NCBI GenBank assembly: GCA_963693085.1
Contig: OY856409.1
Coordinates: 521,179,803-521,243,802, forward strand
DNA: 64,000 bases
Direction: 5' to 3'
Source of the DNA: Alisma plantago-aquatica
Taxonomy: Eukaryota > Streptophyta > Magnoliopsida > Alismatales > Alismataceae
Below, piece after piece: positions 34,130 through 47,185 of this stretch (its first letter is position 1; each line of letters starts with the position of its first letter). The notes beneath the pieces are model-generated. The model was not told the DNA's origin, did not search any database, and saw only the letters and a program-made list of their open reading frames with translations. The position numbers and the translations under genes were made by a program.

Positions 34130-36460
34130 AATATCCATGTAACAAACTTTCCCCCCACTTAATCCCGCTGCTTCCTAAAACACCCGCGCTGGGAAGACCG
34201 GTCAGCGCGAAAATTCCCAACTGGATCCCCCCATGCCTACCGCTTACCCCATACCTATCGCTTTTTTTTTCACCCTCATTGTCAGTCAGTTCCGCTTTCC
34301 TCTGGAGTCTGGACGATGAGAATTCCCCTTCCAGTCGATCACGAGCAACAGTGAGGTGAAGGTCGTCGATCCCTCTTTCCCGTCGGGTCCGGTTTGTATC
34401 TACCTTTCCTTCATCATTTCTCAATCCTGTTATTTCCCAGTCACCCTCGATCTTGGCCACGAGCTGCAGCGAGGCCGCACGCATCAGTGGAGCTCACAAC
34501 TCCACTGAAATTCATCCATCGGGCCACAAACAGCAGTGGATCTCGCGCCCCCACAGTTTGTCCGATCTTTATTCTCCTTCGCTTCCGGTTAGTTCCTCAT
34601 CTTCTTGCTTCCTTCTTCAATTGCTTCTTTCTTAGTCGCCCCTCTTTCTCAGTTTCCAGGTACTAACACAAGCACCAGTGAGGCTACGGGCAACAGTGAG
34701 GCTTGCGCCCCCAGTGAACTTTGTCGATTGCCCTCCTCCTTTGGGCCGGGTTAGTTCTCATTTCCCCGTCATAATTAGAATCTCGAGAAATCTGTATGTG
34801 TGGCTTCTGATCGTAAATATACATATTGGCATGCTTGAATCTGTTACAGCCTGCATAAATCCATCTAGTCTCATATACAGGGGAGCGCCCCTTCCAGTCC
34901 GTATGTCTATCACAGCCAAGTAGCTTCATACACCTGTGTTAATCCAAGTTAATTAGTAGCAACATAGCAACACAATAAACAAAGAATGCAGGTACATCCA
35001 AAGATTTTCTGAGGCAACTAGACGGAAATATGGAAAGATGGCTGATTGATCACAAAGGTAGGCAGCTAGAGCAGCAGGACGATTCTCAGGTGGAGAGATA
35101 CCGACATTCTCTATTCAACTGGTTTTTCAAGAAGATTCCCTCTACTTGCTTCTAGATCCTTACCTTCTATCTTTGTCATCATCTGAATGATGAGATTGAC
35201 GACTGTGATGCCTCTTGCTTCTATCACTGTGGTGTTTTCCGCATTTCCTTCTCTTCCCATGAGTCGATTTCCTATGAGATTTTGAAACTGAGCCACGTTG
35301 ATACCCATCATCACTCAAAGATTTAGTATCCAACTTGCTACTTCTGTGATGGCTAGAATATTCTTTCTGCCTCCGGCGGTGAGATTCTTTCTTCCTATCC
35401 TCACTTTTCAACTATGCCATTCTTTTGAGGGCTATAGGTACATGTATTTCGGTGAATTATTCTGCGAGAGGCACACCATGCTTCATAAACTCAGATTGTT
35501 CTTATTAAACCGAGCCATAAAACATGATGCCCAAGCATCATTGAAGCTAACAAAATAATGCATGGCAGTGTGAATGTATACAAAACATGACCCAAATATA
35601 AGAATGGGTTAAATGCAAAAGACTCGAACTAGAGTACTCTGATGTTGTGGATACATCAGTCTATTATTTTTATATTTGACAAGATTAACATTGCGTAGTA
35701 GATACAAATACAATGCAAAATGGAATGTTATTAATTTGAACACAGCAGAATGACCTGGGGCGTTGATGGCAATATGCGGTAGATACTATTGAGAACAAAA
35801 GAGCAACTGTTGGAGACCTTGGTTCATTTTATTGGTAATAGAGACCATCTCTGCACTTATGTCACCCACCAACATTCTGGTTCACCTGCATAATATAGAG
35901 TATGAGGAGAAGGTTATTCTGCAGGTTAAGGTTTTAGTAACCTTGCTATTAACACTAAATTTATAAGAAATCTGGGAGCAATTAAAATGGGTGTAAGGGG
36001 TAGGGAGATGGTGAACACATTTATTCTCCCATTAAACATAATAATATTAGATATATGTGAGGTAGCACCAAAATCCAAGATAGAATTTATGATATGATGG
36101 GCAAGTTTCCTACTCTGATTTCACGGATTTACGCTCGCAGCAGAAGCTTGACCGCAAGGTGTATATCGTTGCCCCTATTCAAGTTCTTCGCAATTCTCAT
36201 TCAGGGTTAGTTCCTATTTCCCCTCTTTGTCTGTCAAATTCCCCTCTTTCACATTCTGATTCCTTTTTCTTTGCTCTAAATTCACATATTTCCATATTCT
36301 TCTGGCAAGTGCAGGTACTAACACAAATCAGCTGTAAAGCTGCAAGCAGAAGGAGATTCGCCCCCTGTGAAGTGCGTAAGCATTCCGGTTTATTTCTTCT
36401 TTCCCCTTCCTCCTTTATCAATCATGCCTCTTTCTCAGTCTTATTCTCTTTGCTTTGCTC
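34130..36460 (+). repeat. Two related leader/intron-like blocks (34560-34760 and 36190-36400)
   Basis: Both blocks show the order GGTTAGTTCC, a C/T-rich stretch (TTTCTCAGTTTCC or similar), CAGGTACTAACACAA, then a CGCCCCC.GTGAA block, and a second GGTT..TTC with pyrimidine-rich DNA. This looks like duplicated 5'-UTR exon/intron units of a plant gene. The GC content of 34130-34760 differs from its surroundings. They lie upstream of the TNP2 gene and could be its promoter and leader, or captured host sequence. No protein is recognised in 34130-35100. Confidence 0.4.
35158..35411 (-). pseudogene. RS/His-rich exon of a host-like splicing or RNA-binding protein
   Basis: An 83-codon minus-strand open frame is rich in Arg, Ser, His, Lys and Asp (KSEDRKKESHRRRQKE, KSHRKSTHGKRRK, RSKRHHSRQSHHSDDDKDR). 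Such a composition is typical of C-terminal tails of plant splicing/RNA-binding proteins. The frame ends in GATAGAAG|GTAAGGATC, a textbook splice donor, so it reads as an exon rather than chance. It runs opposite to the CACTA-2 transposase genes and no partner exons are recognised, which suggests a captured fragment. The exact gene of origin is not identified. Confidence 0.5.
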
Positions 36461-38551
36461 TGATTTTATGGTTTTTCATTTGCTTTGCTCAGAATTCATA
36501 AACATCATAGCCTTTATCAAAGGGTTGCAAAACCTGCACAACACTTTGAGAATGATGTTCATGACAAGGTTCCTGTGGATGTCTTTATTGCACCAAATTT
36601 TCAAGTATTACCAAACTAGTTTACCATTCTACTAGTATTAATCTTTTGGAACCAATTTAAGTGAATGTTTAATAGTTAGATCCCTGGAAGATCACATGGT
36701 TCTTTCTGAAGTCTTTGTGAACTAAAGCATAACCAACTGTTTGTGTGTATCCACTATGTCTTAATGAAATTGTGTCTAAACTAGAGTAATATGGTCGCAT
36801 CAAACAAGTCCCCAATCTCTTCTTAACATGTGTTGTACCCTGATTCATTTTTGATGTGTTTGAATACACTATGAACTCTTCCCAGCTCTATTTACCATTT
36901 ATTTTTCTTTTTGGATATTGGTTATATTTGAACAATAACCCTCCATCCCGTGTCTTATCATTATTTCCTCCTATGTAGTGGGGTTGAGATAGTATTTTTT
37001 CTGTGTCCTTGGTGGTGTTGGGCCCCTCCACATCCATTGTGGCTACCAAATGTATAAAGGGTGTCATTCATGGTTAGCTAGGTCATAATATGACATAATT
37101 TGACCTAAATATAACTAATATTTGCATAGCATAAACTTCTTAGGCCTTAACATTCCCTATTTACCATATAGTCACCCAAATGAGGCACAATTTGGCCAAA
37201 TCATACCAAACTTCCCCAAATTTACTCTATACCAATTATGCTTTGATTAAGGATATCATATACTTATGACAATGTTAAGATATTTAATTGTCTTGTTTCT
37301 GTTAGTGTGATGTCTTCCCAAATTTATTGCCTTCTTGTCCCCAGTTATGCTAACATAAGTTTGCACTGATATAATATTATACTATTATATTATCTCTTAC
37401 CTGCACTGTACTAATGTGAGTACATTTAGATAAGAGGTCTATAAATAGATTATATAAATAAGAGAATGAAGAAGAAAAAACATTTTGATATATAGTAAAT
37501 CAGTAAGTGGAGCAATAGTAAATGGGTAATATCATAATACTGCAGCAACAGTAACTCCATAACATAGCAGGAAATTGCTGCTTGGTCATGAAAATATAAG
37601 ATACAAAAAATAAAGAGGGAATGAAGTAACATTGGGGTGATAGTATCAACTTGAGGGTAAAATAGAACAGAACATGGTGTTCAACTTAAAATTTAGAAAT
37701 ATGATAACCAGTTGGGATTTTTTCTTGTTCTTTTTAATGTTCAATGCATGGTTGTATAGGCGGCTAGGCGACCAGTAGTTGCCTAGGGATGCCCAGAACC
37801 TCGGTTGACCAGAACCTCGGTTGACCAGAACCTCGGAGGTTAAAACTCAAAATACAGTCTTATAATTCTTATTTCTATTTCTATTATGTCAACACAATTT
37901 TCCATATGTAAGGTCTGCAAGATTAGTTCTTGTTCTGGGAAAGTGGGGTAACCATTAGATGAGGACCTAAACTCCTCAAATCCCAATTATTTGCCTCACA
38001 TTAGATATTTTTCCCCAAATCAGACCTTATTGTCCATATTTGCATGATTTGGCCTAATTAAAATCTGATTTTACATTATGTGACCTAATCGGATCTAAGT
38101 CTAAAATAAATCCTTCCCAAAAAAAGAGAAGGCTGAATAGTATCTAGGCTAAACAACACCTAAACTAGACCTCAACGGTTCTTCTTGGTGAAATAGATTC
38201 TCTATTTGGTTCTGCTTTCTATTGATTTTCTCTTCAATACAGTTATAATAAAAATAGATAATATTTTTGAAGAATATTAATTGCAAGGAAGAGGAATGGA
38301 AATTACAAAAATAGATGTATTTAGCCTAGGCGCCCAGTTTAAGGTGGCCCGCCTAGAGCGTAGGGGGCCTAAGGGCACCTTTATAGCTAAGGCATAGTTG
38401 ATAAGGTGGTTAGGCATTGGATAAGGTGCTAATAATTAAGTATTTACATTCATGATTTGGCCTAATTCAAGCCTAATTTACATTAACAACAATTGGTTCT
38501 TATACATAACTGAAAATTTAACAAAATTACATGATCATTTTTCAGGGAGCC
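36461..38551. other. Upstream DNA of the CACTA-2 transposase, no gene
   Basis: AT-rich. At 37793-37833 a 16-bp unit (CCAGAACCTCGGTTGA) is repeated three times. Near 37759 and 38325-38375, sequences of the GCCTAGGCGCC/CGCCTAG type occur. A pyrimidine tract and CAG at 38539-38545 precede the transposase start and look like a splice acceptor, so at least one leader intron lies here. Confidence 0.5.
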
Positions 38552-41500
38552 ATGGATAAGAGTTGGATGAGTAGAGGAAAATCTAAACATGAACGTTGCC
38601 AAGAGGCATTCATGCAAGGATTTAACTTATTTTTGGATTTTGCATTTAGTAATCGTACTGAGGTCAAGTGTCCATGTGTGAAATGTGAGAACAAATTCTT
38701 TCATAATAGGGAGACAATTACATGGCATGCTATCATATCTGGATTTCTATCGACCTACACTGATTGGGAATATCATGGTCATATTGACAAAAAAGATCAT
38801 ATGGTCAATCAACATGTGGCTAACTCTTTTGACGATATGGAGGGGTTGATAAATGATGCATGCTATGACGAAGTAGAAATGAACACATACCTTCCTGATA
38901 GTGGTAGTGAATATCCTATTCATGATGATGGTGGTAGTGATAATGAAAATCATATTCATGATAATAAGAAATTTGAGGAACTACTTAAAGACGCTTGTGA
39001 ACCATTATATCCAGGTTGTGATAACTACTCAAAGCTCTCCTTTGTTGTTCATCTATTTAGACACAAATTCTTGAATAAAATAAGCAACAAGGCAATGTCA
39101 GGATATCTGGAACTTCTATCTAAAGCGTTGCCTATGGGACACAAGTTGCCAACAACATGGTATGAATGTAGAAAACTCATGTCTTCTCTAGGGTTAGATT
39201 TTCAGAAAACCCATGCATGCCCCAATGATTGTATACTTTATAGAGGAGAATACTTGAATTTAGAAAAATGTCCAAAGTGTTCTACCTCGAGGTGGATTGA
39301 TACAAGACGGGGAAGAAGGATAAAGATCAAGAAAAAGACACCACAAAAAGTTCTTCGCCACTTCCCCTTGATTCCTAGATTGAAAAGATTATTCAATTCA
39401 GTTAAGACAACTCCTTGGATGATTTGGCATTCCACAAGTACGGCTGGCGCAGTAGGTGAAATGGAACATCCGAGGGATTCTAAGGCTTGGAAAGATTTTG
39501 ATACCAATCATCCTTCATTCATCATTGAGCCACGAAATGTCAGACTTGGCTTAGCAACAGATGGATTTAGCCCTTTCAATATTGCAATGGGGAGTAGTAG
39601 AAGTATTTGTCCCGTCATCTTAATTTGTTATAATATTCCTCCTTGGCTCACTATGCATCAATCTTTCTTAATGATGTCACTTCTTATTGATGGCCCAAAA
39701 TCACCAGGAAACGATATTGATGTTTATCTCCAACCATTGATTGATGAATTGAATATGTTGTGGGCTGGAGTGAACACTTTTGATGCTAAACTAGGTGAGG
39801 TATTTAGCATGCGAGCAATGCTTCTATGGACCATTAGCGACTTTCCTGCATACAGTATGTTGTCTGGTTGGAGTACAAAAGGCTACAAGGCTTGTCCTTA
39901 TTGTCAAACTGATCATGGTTCTATTTACCTTCCATACAGTCTAAAATGTGTCTATCTAAGACATCAACGTTTTTTACCAATTAACCACACATGGCGTGTT
40001 GATAAAAAAAGCTTCAATGGAGTTGAAGAACATGAACCCGCACCTCAACCTGTAGATGGGAAACAAATTGAACACTTGTGGAGAGATTATGATAATGTTG
40101 TCTTTGGAAAGGTTTCAGGTAATAATTCACATGAACTACCTGAGGGGTGGAAAAAGAGAAGTATTTTTTTTTAGCTCCCTTATTGGAGCTCATTGTTGGT
40201 TCGACACAATCTAGACGTTATGCACATAGAAAAAAATGTGAGTGAAAATATTTTGGCGTGGTTACTTCAAAAGGATGGTAAAAACAAGGACAATATTAAA
40301 GCCCGATTGGATTTGCAACACTTGCGAATACGTAAATCATTGTGGCCTAAACTTTCAAAATCAAATAATATTAGGGAGCTTCCTCATACAATATACAGTA
40401 TGACAAATGAAGAAAAGGAAAACTTTTTGTCTGTATTAAAGGACATTAAACTCCCTGAAGGATTTTCATCAAACTTCTCCCGTATGGTTCAACTACAAGA
40501 AAGGAACTTAATTGGTATGAAGAGTCATGATCACCACATATTGCTACACCATCTCCTTCCAGTAGCTGTGATAAAGGCATTAACAAAACCTGTCAGAAAT
40601 GTTCTAACGGAATTTTGTGTTTTTTTCAAAGAACTAAGTGCAAGGGTCATTACTATTGAGAAGATGGAAGAGTTGGAGCAGAAAATTCCTATAATAATGT
40701 GCAAATTAGAAAAGATTTTTCCTCCTGCATTCTTTGATGTCATGGTCCATTTAGCTGTGCATCTAGCAACAGAAGCAAAACTTGCTGGACCGGTTCAATT
40801 TAGGTGGATGTATCCCATTGAGAGATATCTACACACACTAAAGAATTACATTTGTAATAAGAGTAGACCAGAAGGTTCTATTACTGAAGGATATTTAATG
40901 GAGGAAGAAATCATATTCTGTGATAGGTATCTGCATGATGTGGAAACCAAGCTACATAGACCTGTAAGGTATCTCGATGGTCCACTTGGGTCTCGTTCTA
41001 TAGTGAGCATATTTGTCGAAGAACTACATCAAGCTACACGTTTCATATTGCTCAATATTGAGGAAGTTCAACCTTATGTGAAGTAAGTAACAATTTATTA
41101 ATTATAAAATATTTTTGAAAATTGTCTAACAAAATTTATCAGCGACATACATAAATATAGGAAGCATCAGGATATCTTAAGATGTCAGCACCCTAGTTGG
41201 GATGATTTCACCTTACAGTCACACCACCACAAATCATTTGTAAATTGGTTTAAAGATCATGTAAGGTAATACAACTATTTGATTTAACATAATGTTTTAT
41301 CTTATCTTATTTCTTAATTTCATCCATATTTCTTTTCTAACTAGGTTGCTTCCTTACAAGAATTTGATGAACTTCTCAAGCCTATCCAATATTTGTCTCA
41401 AGGACCTAAGATAGGAATATATTCTTATAAAGGTTACTTTGTGAATGGATACAAATTTGAGCGTCAAGATGTTGATAAAGATCGAGTAACACAGAATAGT

Positions 41501-41992
41501 GGTATCGCCACAATAGGCCCTAATGGTGAAGTATATTATGGACTTCAAGATGACATCTTTGAGATTCGCTACCATGGAATGAATCCTTATTTTCTGTTTA
41601 AATGCTCCTGGTTCAATGTCGATGAGGAAGGGTTGTCAGTTGATGATCTTAACATTGAACATGTTAACACGAGTAAGCGAAGCTTTGAAGATGAACCATT
41701 TATATACCCAGAACAAGCTGAACAAGTCTTTTACTCAAGAGATCCTGTGGATGGACATTGGAGTATTGTATGCCACTGGAAACCTAAAAATGTATATGTA
41801 GATCATGATCTCATTGTTGAACAAAAAGACGATCACTTAGGTAAATATCATGAGCCTTCAATTAGTTCTGGGTTGAATGATGTTCCTGATGTCGGATGGA
41901 CTAGGTCTGATATATCTACATCTTGTAAAGTTTCTAAAAGTGTAATCGATGAAATTTTACAACCTAAAAAGAGAAGGAGAGTAGAGGTATAA
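38552..41992 (+). CDS. TNP2-like CACTA transposase, CACTA-2 (three exons, one in-frame stop)
   Basis: Exons 38552-41082, 41143-41260 and 41345-41992 join in phase to 1,099 codons. Start MDKSWMS is typical of the family. The order is a transposase-associated zinc region (CPCVKCENKF), HACPNDCILYRGEY with CPKCSTSRW, the Transposase_21 core (NVRLGLATDGFSPFN, PPWLTMHQSFLMMSLLIDGP, KACPYCQ), LDVMHIEKNV, DUF4218-like (FFDVMVHLAVHLATEA, RWMYPIERYLHTLK), and DUF4216-like (GYFVNGYKFE, FLFKCSWF) ending in a basic KKRRRVEV tail, a possible nuclear signal. Donors GTAAGT at 41083 and GTAAG at 41261 and acceptors at 41142 and 41344 fit the phase. The only lesion seen is TAG at 40172-40174 after nine T, where relatives have an acidic residue before LPYW. 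It is the best preserved gene in the window and catalyses CACTA excision in the family. Confidence 0.9.
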
Positions 41993-42096
41993 TCAATAGA
42001 AGTCTTTTGTTAATATTTATGACTTTTGTAGGACTGTCTGATACTTCACTTCAGACATCTAACTAAGATTTAATACAATCATTTTTTTTCAGAGTC

Positions 42097-45000
42097 ATGC
42101 CACCTAAATCTATGTTCAAGTCCGTTAATCAGATCATGGAGATGGAAAATCAGGGCACCAATCTTGCATCAAGAAAAGCAGGTATGTGAAACTTTATTTT
42201 AATTTTTTGCATACACTTTTTTTGCCAGAAATTTTGTCAAATATTTTGTCTTTTATGTTAATTTCAGAACTAGAAGTGGTTAATGGAAGTAAGAAGAGAG
42301 CACTCATAAAGTCTGCACCCACTTTAAGGATCCAAATAAGGAAGTGAGTAGCAATGTGAATTCAGTTGCAGCTACAAAAAGAAAATCTGCGTCCATCCTT
42401 AAGGAAAGTATGGGTAAGATAAACTCAATTTAGTTTGAAGGTATTTAATTTCATGTGTTTATGTTAATATTGTATATATTTGGTTAGATGGATCAACAAC
42501 AAAACCAACAAACTCAGATTGTTTGGATGATAACATTCCAATTGCAAATGTATTCAAAAAAGTCAGAAATTGTGGTATACTCTTTACTACATTAATATCA
42601 TATTTTGTATTTTCCAACATCATGTCCTCTTAGGTATGTGAAATTATTGCATTTGTATAGATGCATATATAAATGAAAAAGGTGAATCATACACTTTCAA
42701 GAAAAGTGTGCAGCCAAGTTTGAAGAAAAAGTCCATTGCTGAAAATGCCATGCACCTAGAAGACCACATGAGAACAGATCAAGAAATTGAACATGAACCC
42801 AGATGCAAACAATGTAATTCATACCATTATTTTTTTCTTCCAATCATTAGTGTTTTTTATTGTGTAGTAACTTTTGATAAATTTATCAAAATATTAATGA
42901 TCTTATTGTAGTGTCTAATCATGGTAGTCAAGGGAGCACACCACTTCAAAGGACCAACTTCAAAGGTATTATTTTCAATATCCAATTAATTTATACGTTA
43001 AAATGTAATTAGGTATATACAAAGTTAGAATGGATTTCAAACACACTTTATTTAGGCTCGACCAAAAGTACTGGAGGAAGTAAGAATTTACATCACCGTC
43101 ATAGATCTAAAAATGGTACAAGTTATATTTGTGTATGTGATTTTTCCCCTTCTATTAGCAAACACTATCAATTATGAATCCTTCTACTTTTCATAGTGAT
43201 AGAGAGTACAAATGCATATATAAATGCCAAAGGAAAGCATGTCCCCATCCATAACAATCCACTTAAGGAACACTTGAGTGAGATAACATCAAGTAAGTCT
43301 TAATTAATTTAGTTGCCTATGTATATATCGCCAACCCCTCAATCTTGTATCATTTTTTTCCATAAATATATTAGAAACAAAGAGACCAAGAAACTCATAA
43401 ATTTTGGAAGAAGAAATTCCAGTTGGCGATAAATTTAAAAAAACTCAAAATCATGGTATGACGTACATTATTTACTATATTAATTGTAGAATTTTGCTTT
43501 ATGACTGATCCCTTACTACCTTGAAATGATTGAATTCATGTAGACAAATCTATGAGCAGAAAAGGTGAATCAAGTACTCTCAAGAAAACTATCCATCCAA
43601 AATTAAAGAGAACATATGTCCATTGTGATTCTAGTGCACCAAATCATAATGCATCTCGTAGGACTGAACTTTTAGGTAAGCATTTTTAATATTTAATTTT
43701 ATATTTTGTCACCCTAATGATAAAATATTACTATAGCCACTGGAAATGTGAGATGCAATAAGCAGATATCTATTCCACCTGAAGATATTGAAATATATGA
43801 AGAAATGTGTGGATCACCTGTGGATTTTGACATGAGCGATGAGGATGAAACTTTAAGTGAGTTATGCATCTATTATACATAATACTATGCTAGTAATTTC
43901 TCTTAGTGTATCTCATTATTATATTCAATCTTTTAAGATTTTGATGACGCTCACATCTAAGAAAATTTGGATACCACTGTCACAGGTAATAATTCTAGTT
44001 ATATTATTCTAGGTATAATAATTATCCATAATCTATTCGTTATTTGGATATTAATGTAGAAGGTGATAATGATAATGTTGGTAATTTCCACTTCAATGAA
44101 ACTTTAGATGAGAATTACTCGCCCGTCCATAGAATTTCAGATTTCTGTGTTCCAGGTAATTTATATAGTTACATTATTATTACTGCTACGATAATTTTAC
44201 ATAACCCACTAATTATTTGTAGATACTACTGTTGAAGACGATGGCAATAATGGTGATGACTTACATGATAATGGAACTTTAGATGGCTATTTATCGGGTA
44301 ATACACTAAAAATTTCACATATAATCACCCTTACTGGGTACTATGCTCTAACAACAAATCATATTTCTATATTATGACAGAAAATGGTGATCATCTTGAA
44401 CATGAGTTGCACCTAGAAGACCAAACGAGAGTAAATGAAGAAATTCAAGATGACCCAATATGCAAAAAAGGTATTGTATGTCATACAAATTTTAGTACAA
44501 ATTTTTATAGTTAATATTTAATGGTTATAATTTCATATAAAGCTAAAAAGAATACAAGAGGATGCACCACTTACAAAGCAGTCGCTCCAAAAGATGGGAA
44601 AAAACGGGTTTGCATTGTAGATAAAGAATTAGGTGTACCTGCTTGTGATGAACGTCAGAAACTATCATGATGGTTGGGGTTGTACGCTAGACGCGCAGAG
44701 CAATTTCCTATAGCTAAAATTTGGGGATAAAAACATCAAAGAAGTTTTGAGAAGGTGATGGAGAAATTAAAGGTATGTAACATTATAATTAAATTTAAGT
44801 GCATGTGTTTGTAAATGAATAATATAAGTATTGATGACATGGAAATTTTGTTACTTCAAATTTTAGTAGGATGATTTTGAATTTGTAATGGAAGATGGGG
44901 AAACCCAGGCTCCTCTAGATGGTGTTGTAACTGCTTGTAAAAGAATTATGCAACAAGAACTGAGAACTTGGAGATATAGCCTGAAGAGCAAATATTATGA

Positions 45001-46142
45001 TGAAAATAAGACTATAGAGGAACACGCCTCAACTTGCGGAGACAAAAGAATTGATGCTAAGAAATGGAAAGAATTGTTGCAATACTGGAACAACGAAAAG
45101 AACAAGGTGATAATACTTTGTATTATACTATATATCATCAAATCTGATATGACATAATTATTATACTTGTTTCAGGAATTGTCGGCTAAAAATAAGAGCA
45201 TCTGAAGCATAGTAAGGCCTACCTATACACATGGACCTATTTCTTTTGCAAGCCATCGCTTTAAACATGTATGAATATATAATTAATTAATTAATTAATT
45301 AATTTATAATGATGTTTCTATCTTACAAGCTATCCAGAAAGTATTGTCTATTCTCTAATCTTGTACTAAATATTTAGAAAAAGGAGCATCCAGTATTGGA
45401 GGCCTACGTCTCAGGCCATCTAGATAAGAAGCAAAAATTTCCCAACAAGGACACTAAAGACATTCTTGTAAGTTGTGAAATATACTATTTTAATTTATTG
45501 TATATATTTTTTGAATTACAGTAATTTTTTAAATTTACCAATGATCATCAGCAAAAAGTTATTGATGAATGCATAAGTCGGGGGCTAGACAAGACACGTG
45601 ATCCATTAGAGTTTTCATCATTTTTGGATGAAGTGATTGGAAAACATCGCGGAGGGTTTGAAAGAGGTTTTGGTGCCACCGTATCTTGTCGAGATATGCA
45701 AAATCGGAAAGCAAAAGAAGTTTTACATGGCATTGTTATAGAACTTCAACAACAACTGAAAGATACCAAAAGGGAGCTAGAGGATAGTAACAGAGAACTT
45801 GCTGAAGCTAATTTAAGAATAGTTGTACTGGTATGGTACTTACACCTCATATACTTTATTTTCATTAGGTGGAAATTATTAACCTTTATTTTTGTATGTA
45901 CTTCTAGGAGAGAAGAAATGGAAAAAAGAATTTTGTTGAAAGAAGGCATGCTCTCCGATAGGTTGTTCTTCGAAATGCGGTAAGTTGATTATTCTACTTA
46001 TTCTACTTAAGTTATCATCAAGACTAAACTGTATAATAGGGATTGGACACTTCTAGCTTATTTTTTTCTTTTGTAGGGTCGGTCTTCACACATTCTACAA
46101 TTATCCACTCCACCAGAAAGAACAAATCAACTGAGTGATTAG
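42097..46142 (+). pseudogene. CACTA-2 accessory protein, Transposase_24-like (many small exons)
   Basis: About 100 bp after the TNP2 gene, in the same direction. It starts at the ATG at 42097 (MPPKSMFKSVNQ). A series of short exons with Lys/Asn/Asp/Glu-rich sequence and GTAAG/AG borders follows through 44470. Recognisable Transposase_24 sequence starts at about 44550 (KKNTRGCTTYKAVAPK) and continues near 44880 (DFEFVMEDG), 45030-45105 (DAKKWKELLQYWNNEKNKE), 45380 (HPVLEAYVSGHLDKKQ) and 45552-45700 (DKTRDPLEFSSFLDEVIG). The C-terminus (VIELQQQLKDTKRELEDSNR) should form a coiled coil. In-frame stops near 44668, 44728 and 45202 indicate decay or exon borders I could not place. In En/Spm the partner protein (TNPA) binds subterminal repeats; here the GGTGACAT repeats would be the target. 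Confidence 0.68.
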
Positions 46143-46954
46143 AAATTAATGATCTACTTCCCATTAGAGTTCTAGATTTAGTTATTAGTTTCTTAGGAAG
46201 ACTTTTTCATATCTAAATTTTTCTTTGTATTTTGTTTACACAAAACACTTTATTTCCTATTCATAAAGATAATGTATAGATAGATTTTAGTAATTTGTTC
46301 TCGGTACCATTTAATTTATTTGTTACATTTCCAGAACTTCTATGTGCAGTTTCCATGAAATAAAAATATCTATATTTTTTTATGTGTCATATATGTAGAA
46401 CAAAAGTTAATCATGTTATATGTCTTTGTTTGTTTTATTTTAATTATGTATGTGGTTGGGAGACCCACAGTTAGGGTGGGGGAATTAATGGCGAATCCTA
46501 TGATTGATTTGGCTTCAATTGACTTGAATACGTCTACTTTTTAGGCAAGTTGAATCCATCAAAATGCATTTCTTACTTTCTTTACCAGCCATTTCTTACT
46601 TTCTGTACATACGTAAAAAAATACTTTATTTTGTACATGTGATTAAGAAACTCAATGCAGATAAAGGCTTTTATAGTGGTTTGTTGGAATTTCTTTTGGT
46701 ATTTGAGAGCGAAGAAGGTAGTTTCCATCCCAGTACCTGCAACAACAGGTAGTAGACCAATGAAAGAAGTTGTACCTTCTGATCTATGTGCGTGGAGGGA
46801 GTATGGCCAGAATCTCCATCAAGTCCCCCCCTTGTCCTAGGTATGTACTCTCTTTTTGTGTGTGGATATCAACATGTGGTTCATTCATGTCGTCAAAAGA
46901 CTCGGAGACCTAGAGAGTATGTGGCCACTGACACCTTGCACTCAGTAGTTAATG
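46143..46954. other. No gene recognised
   Basis: Between the accessory gene and the CSLD fragment. Short unrelated open frames only. It may include more captured host sequence that I cannot place. Confidence 0.4.
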
Positions 46955-47185
46955 ATACCTCCCATCCTGATCATGATGGTGAACCTGATTGTTGTAGCTG
47001 TTGGTTTCAGTCGTACCATGTATAGTGTGATACTTCAGTTGAGCAAGCTATTAGGTGGAGTTTTCTTTAGTTTCTGGGTGTTGGCACATCTGTACCCATT
47101 TGCTAAAGGGTTGATGGGAGGTGAGGAAGGACACTGACTATTGTGTTTGTATGGTCTGGGCTCATTGCCATCACCACGATGGGGT
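46955..47185 (+). pseudogene. Captured fragment of cellulose synthase-like D (C-terminal membrane region)
   Basis: The frame from about 46960 reads [19 protein letters not shown] and then [19 protein letters not shown]. After a frameshift near 47120 it reads [17 protein letters not shown]. This is the well-conserved C-terminal transmembrane part of plant cellulose synthase-like D proteins (Golgi glycan synthases of the CesA superfamily). Only about 75 codons are present, without the catalytic D,D,D,QxxRW region. Position inside CACTA-2, same strand as its genes, between the accessory gene and the right end, points to capture by the transposon. The conserved core outweighs the frameshift; no function is expected. 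Confidence 0.87.

Noticed and set aside
34104..34484. Minus-strand 126-codon open frame near the leader-like block
   Set aside because: No domain is recognised. It spans sequence that looks like C/T-rich leader and intron on the plus strand; it could not be supported as a gene.
36159..36635. 158-codon plus-strand frame rich in Ser/Phe/Leu
   Set aside because: It runs through what looks like pyrimidine-rich intron and leader units; no domain, and the related block near 34.6 kb has no matching frame.
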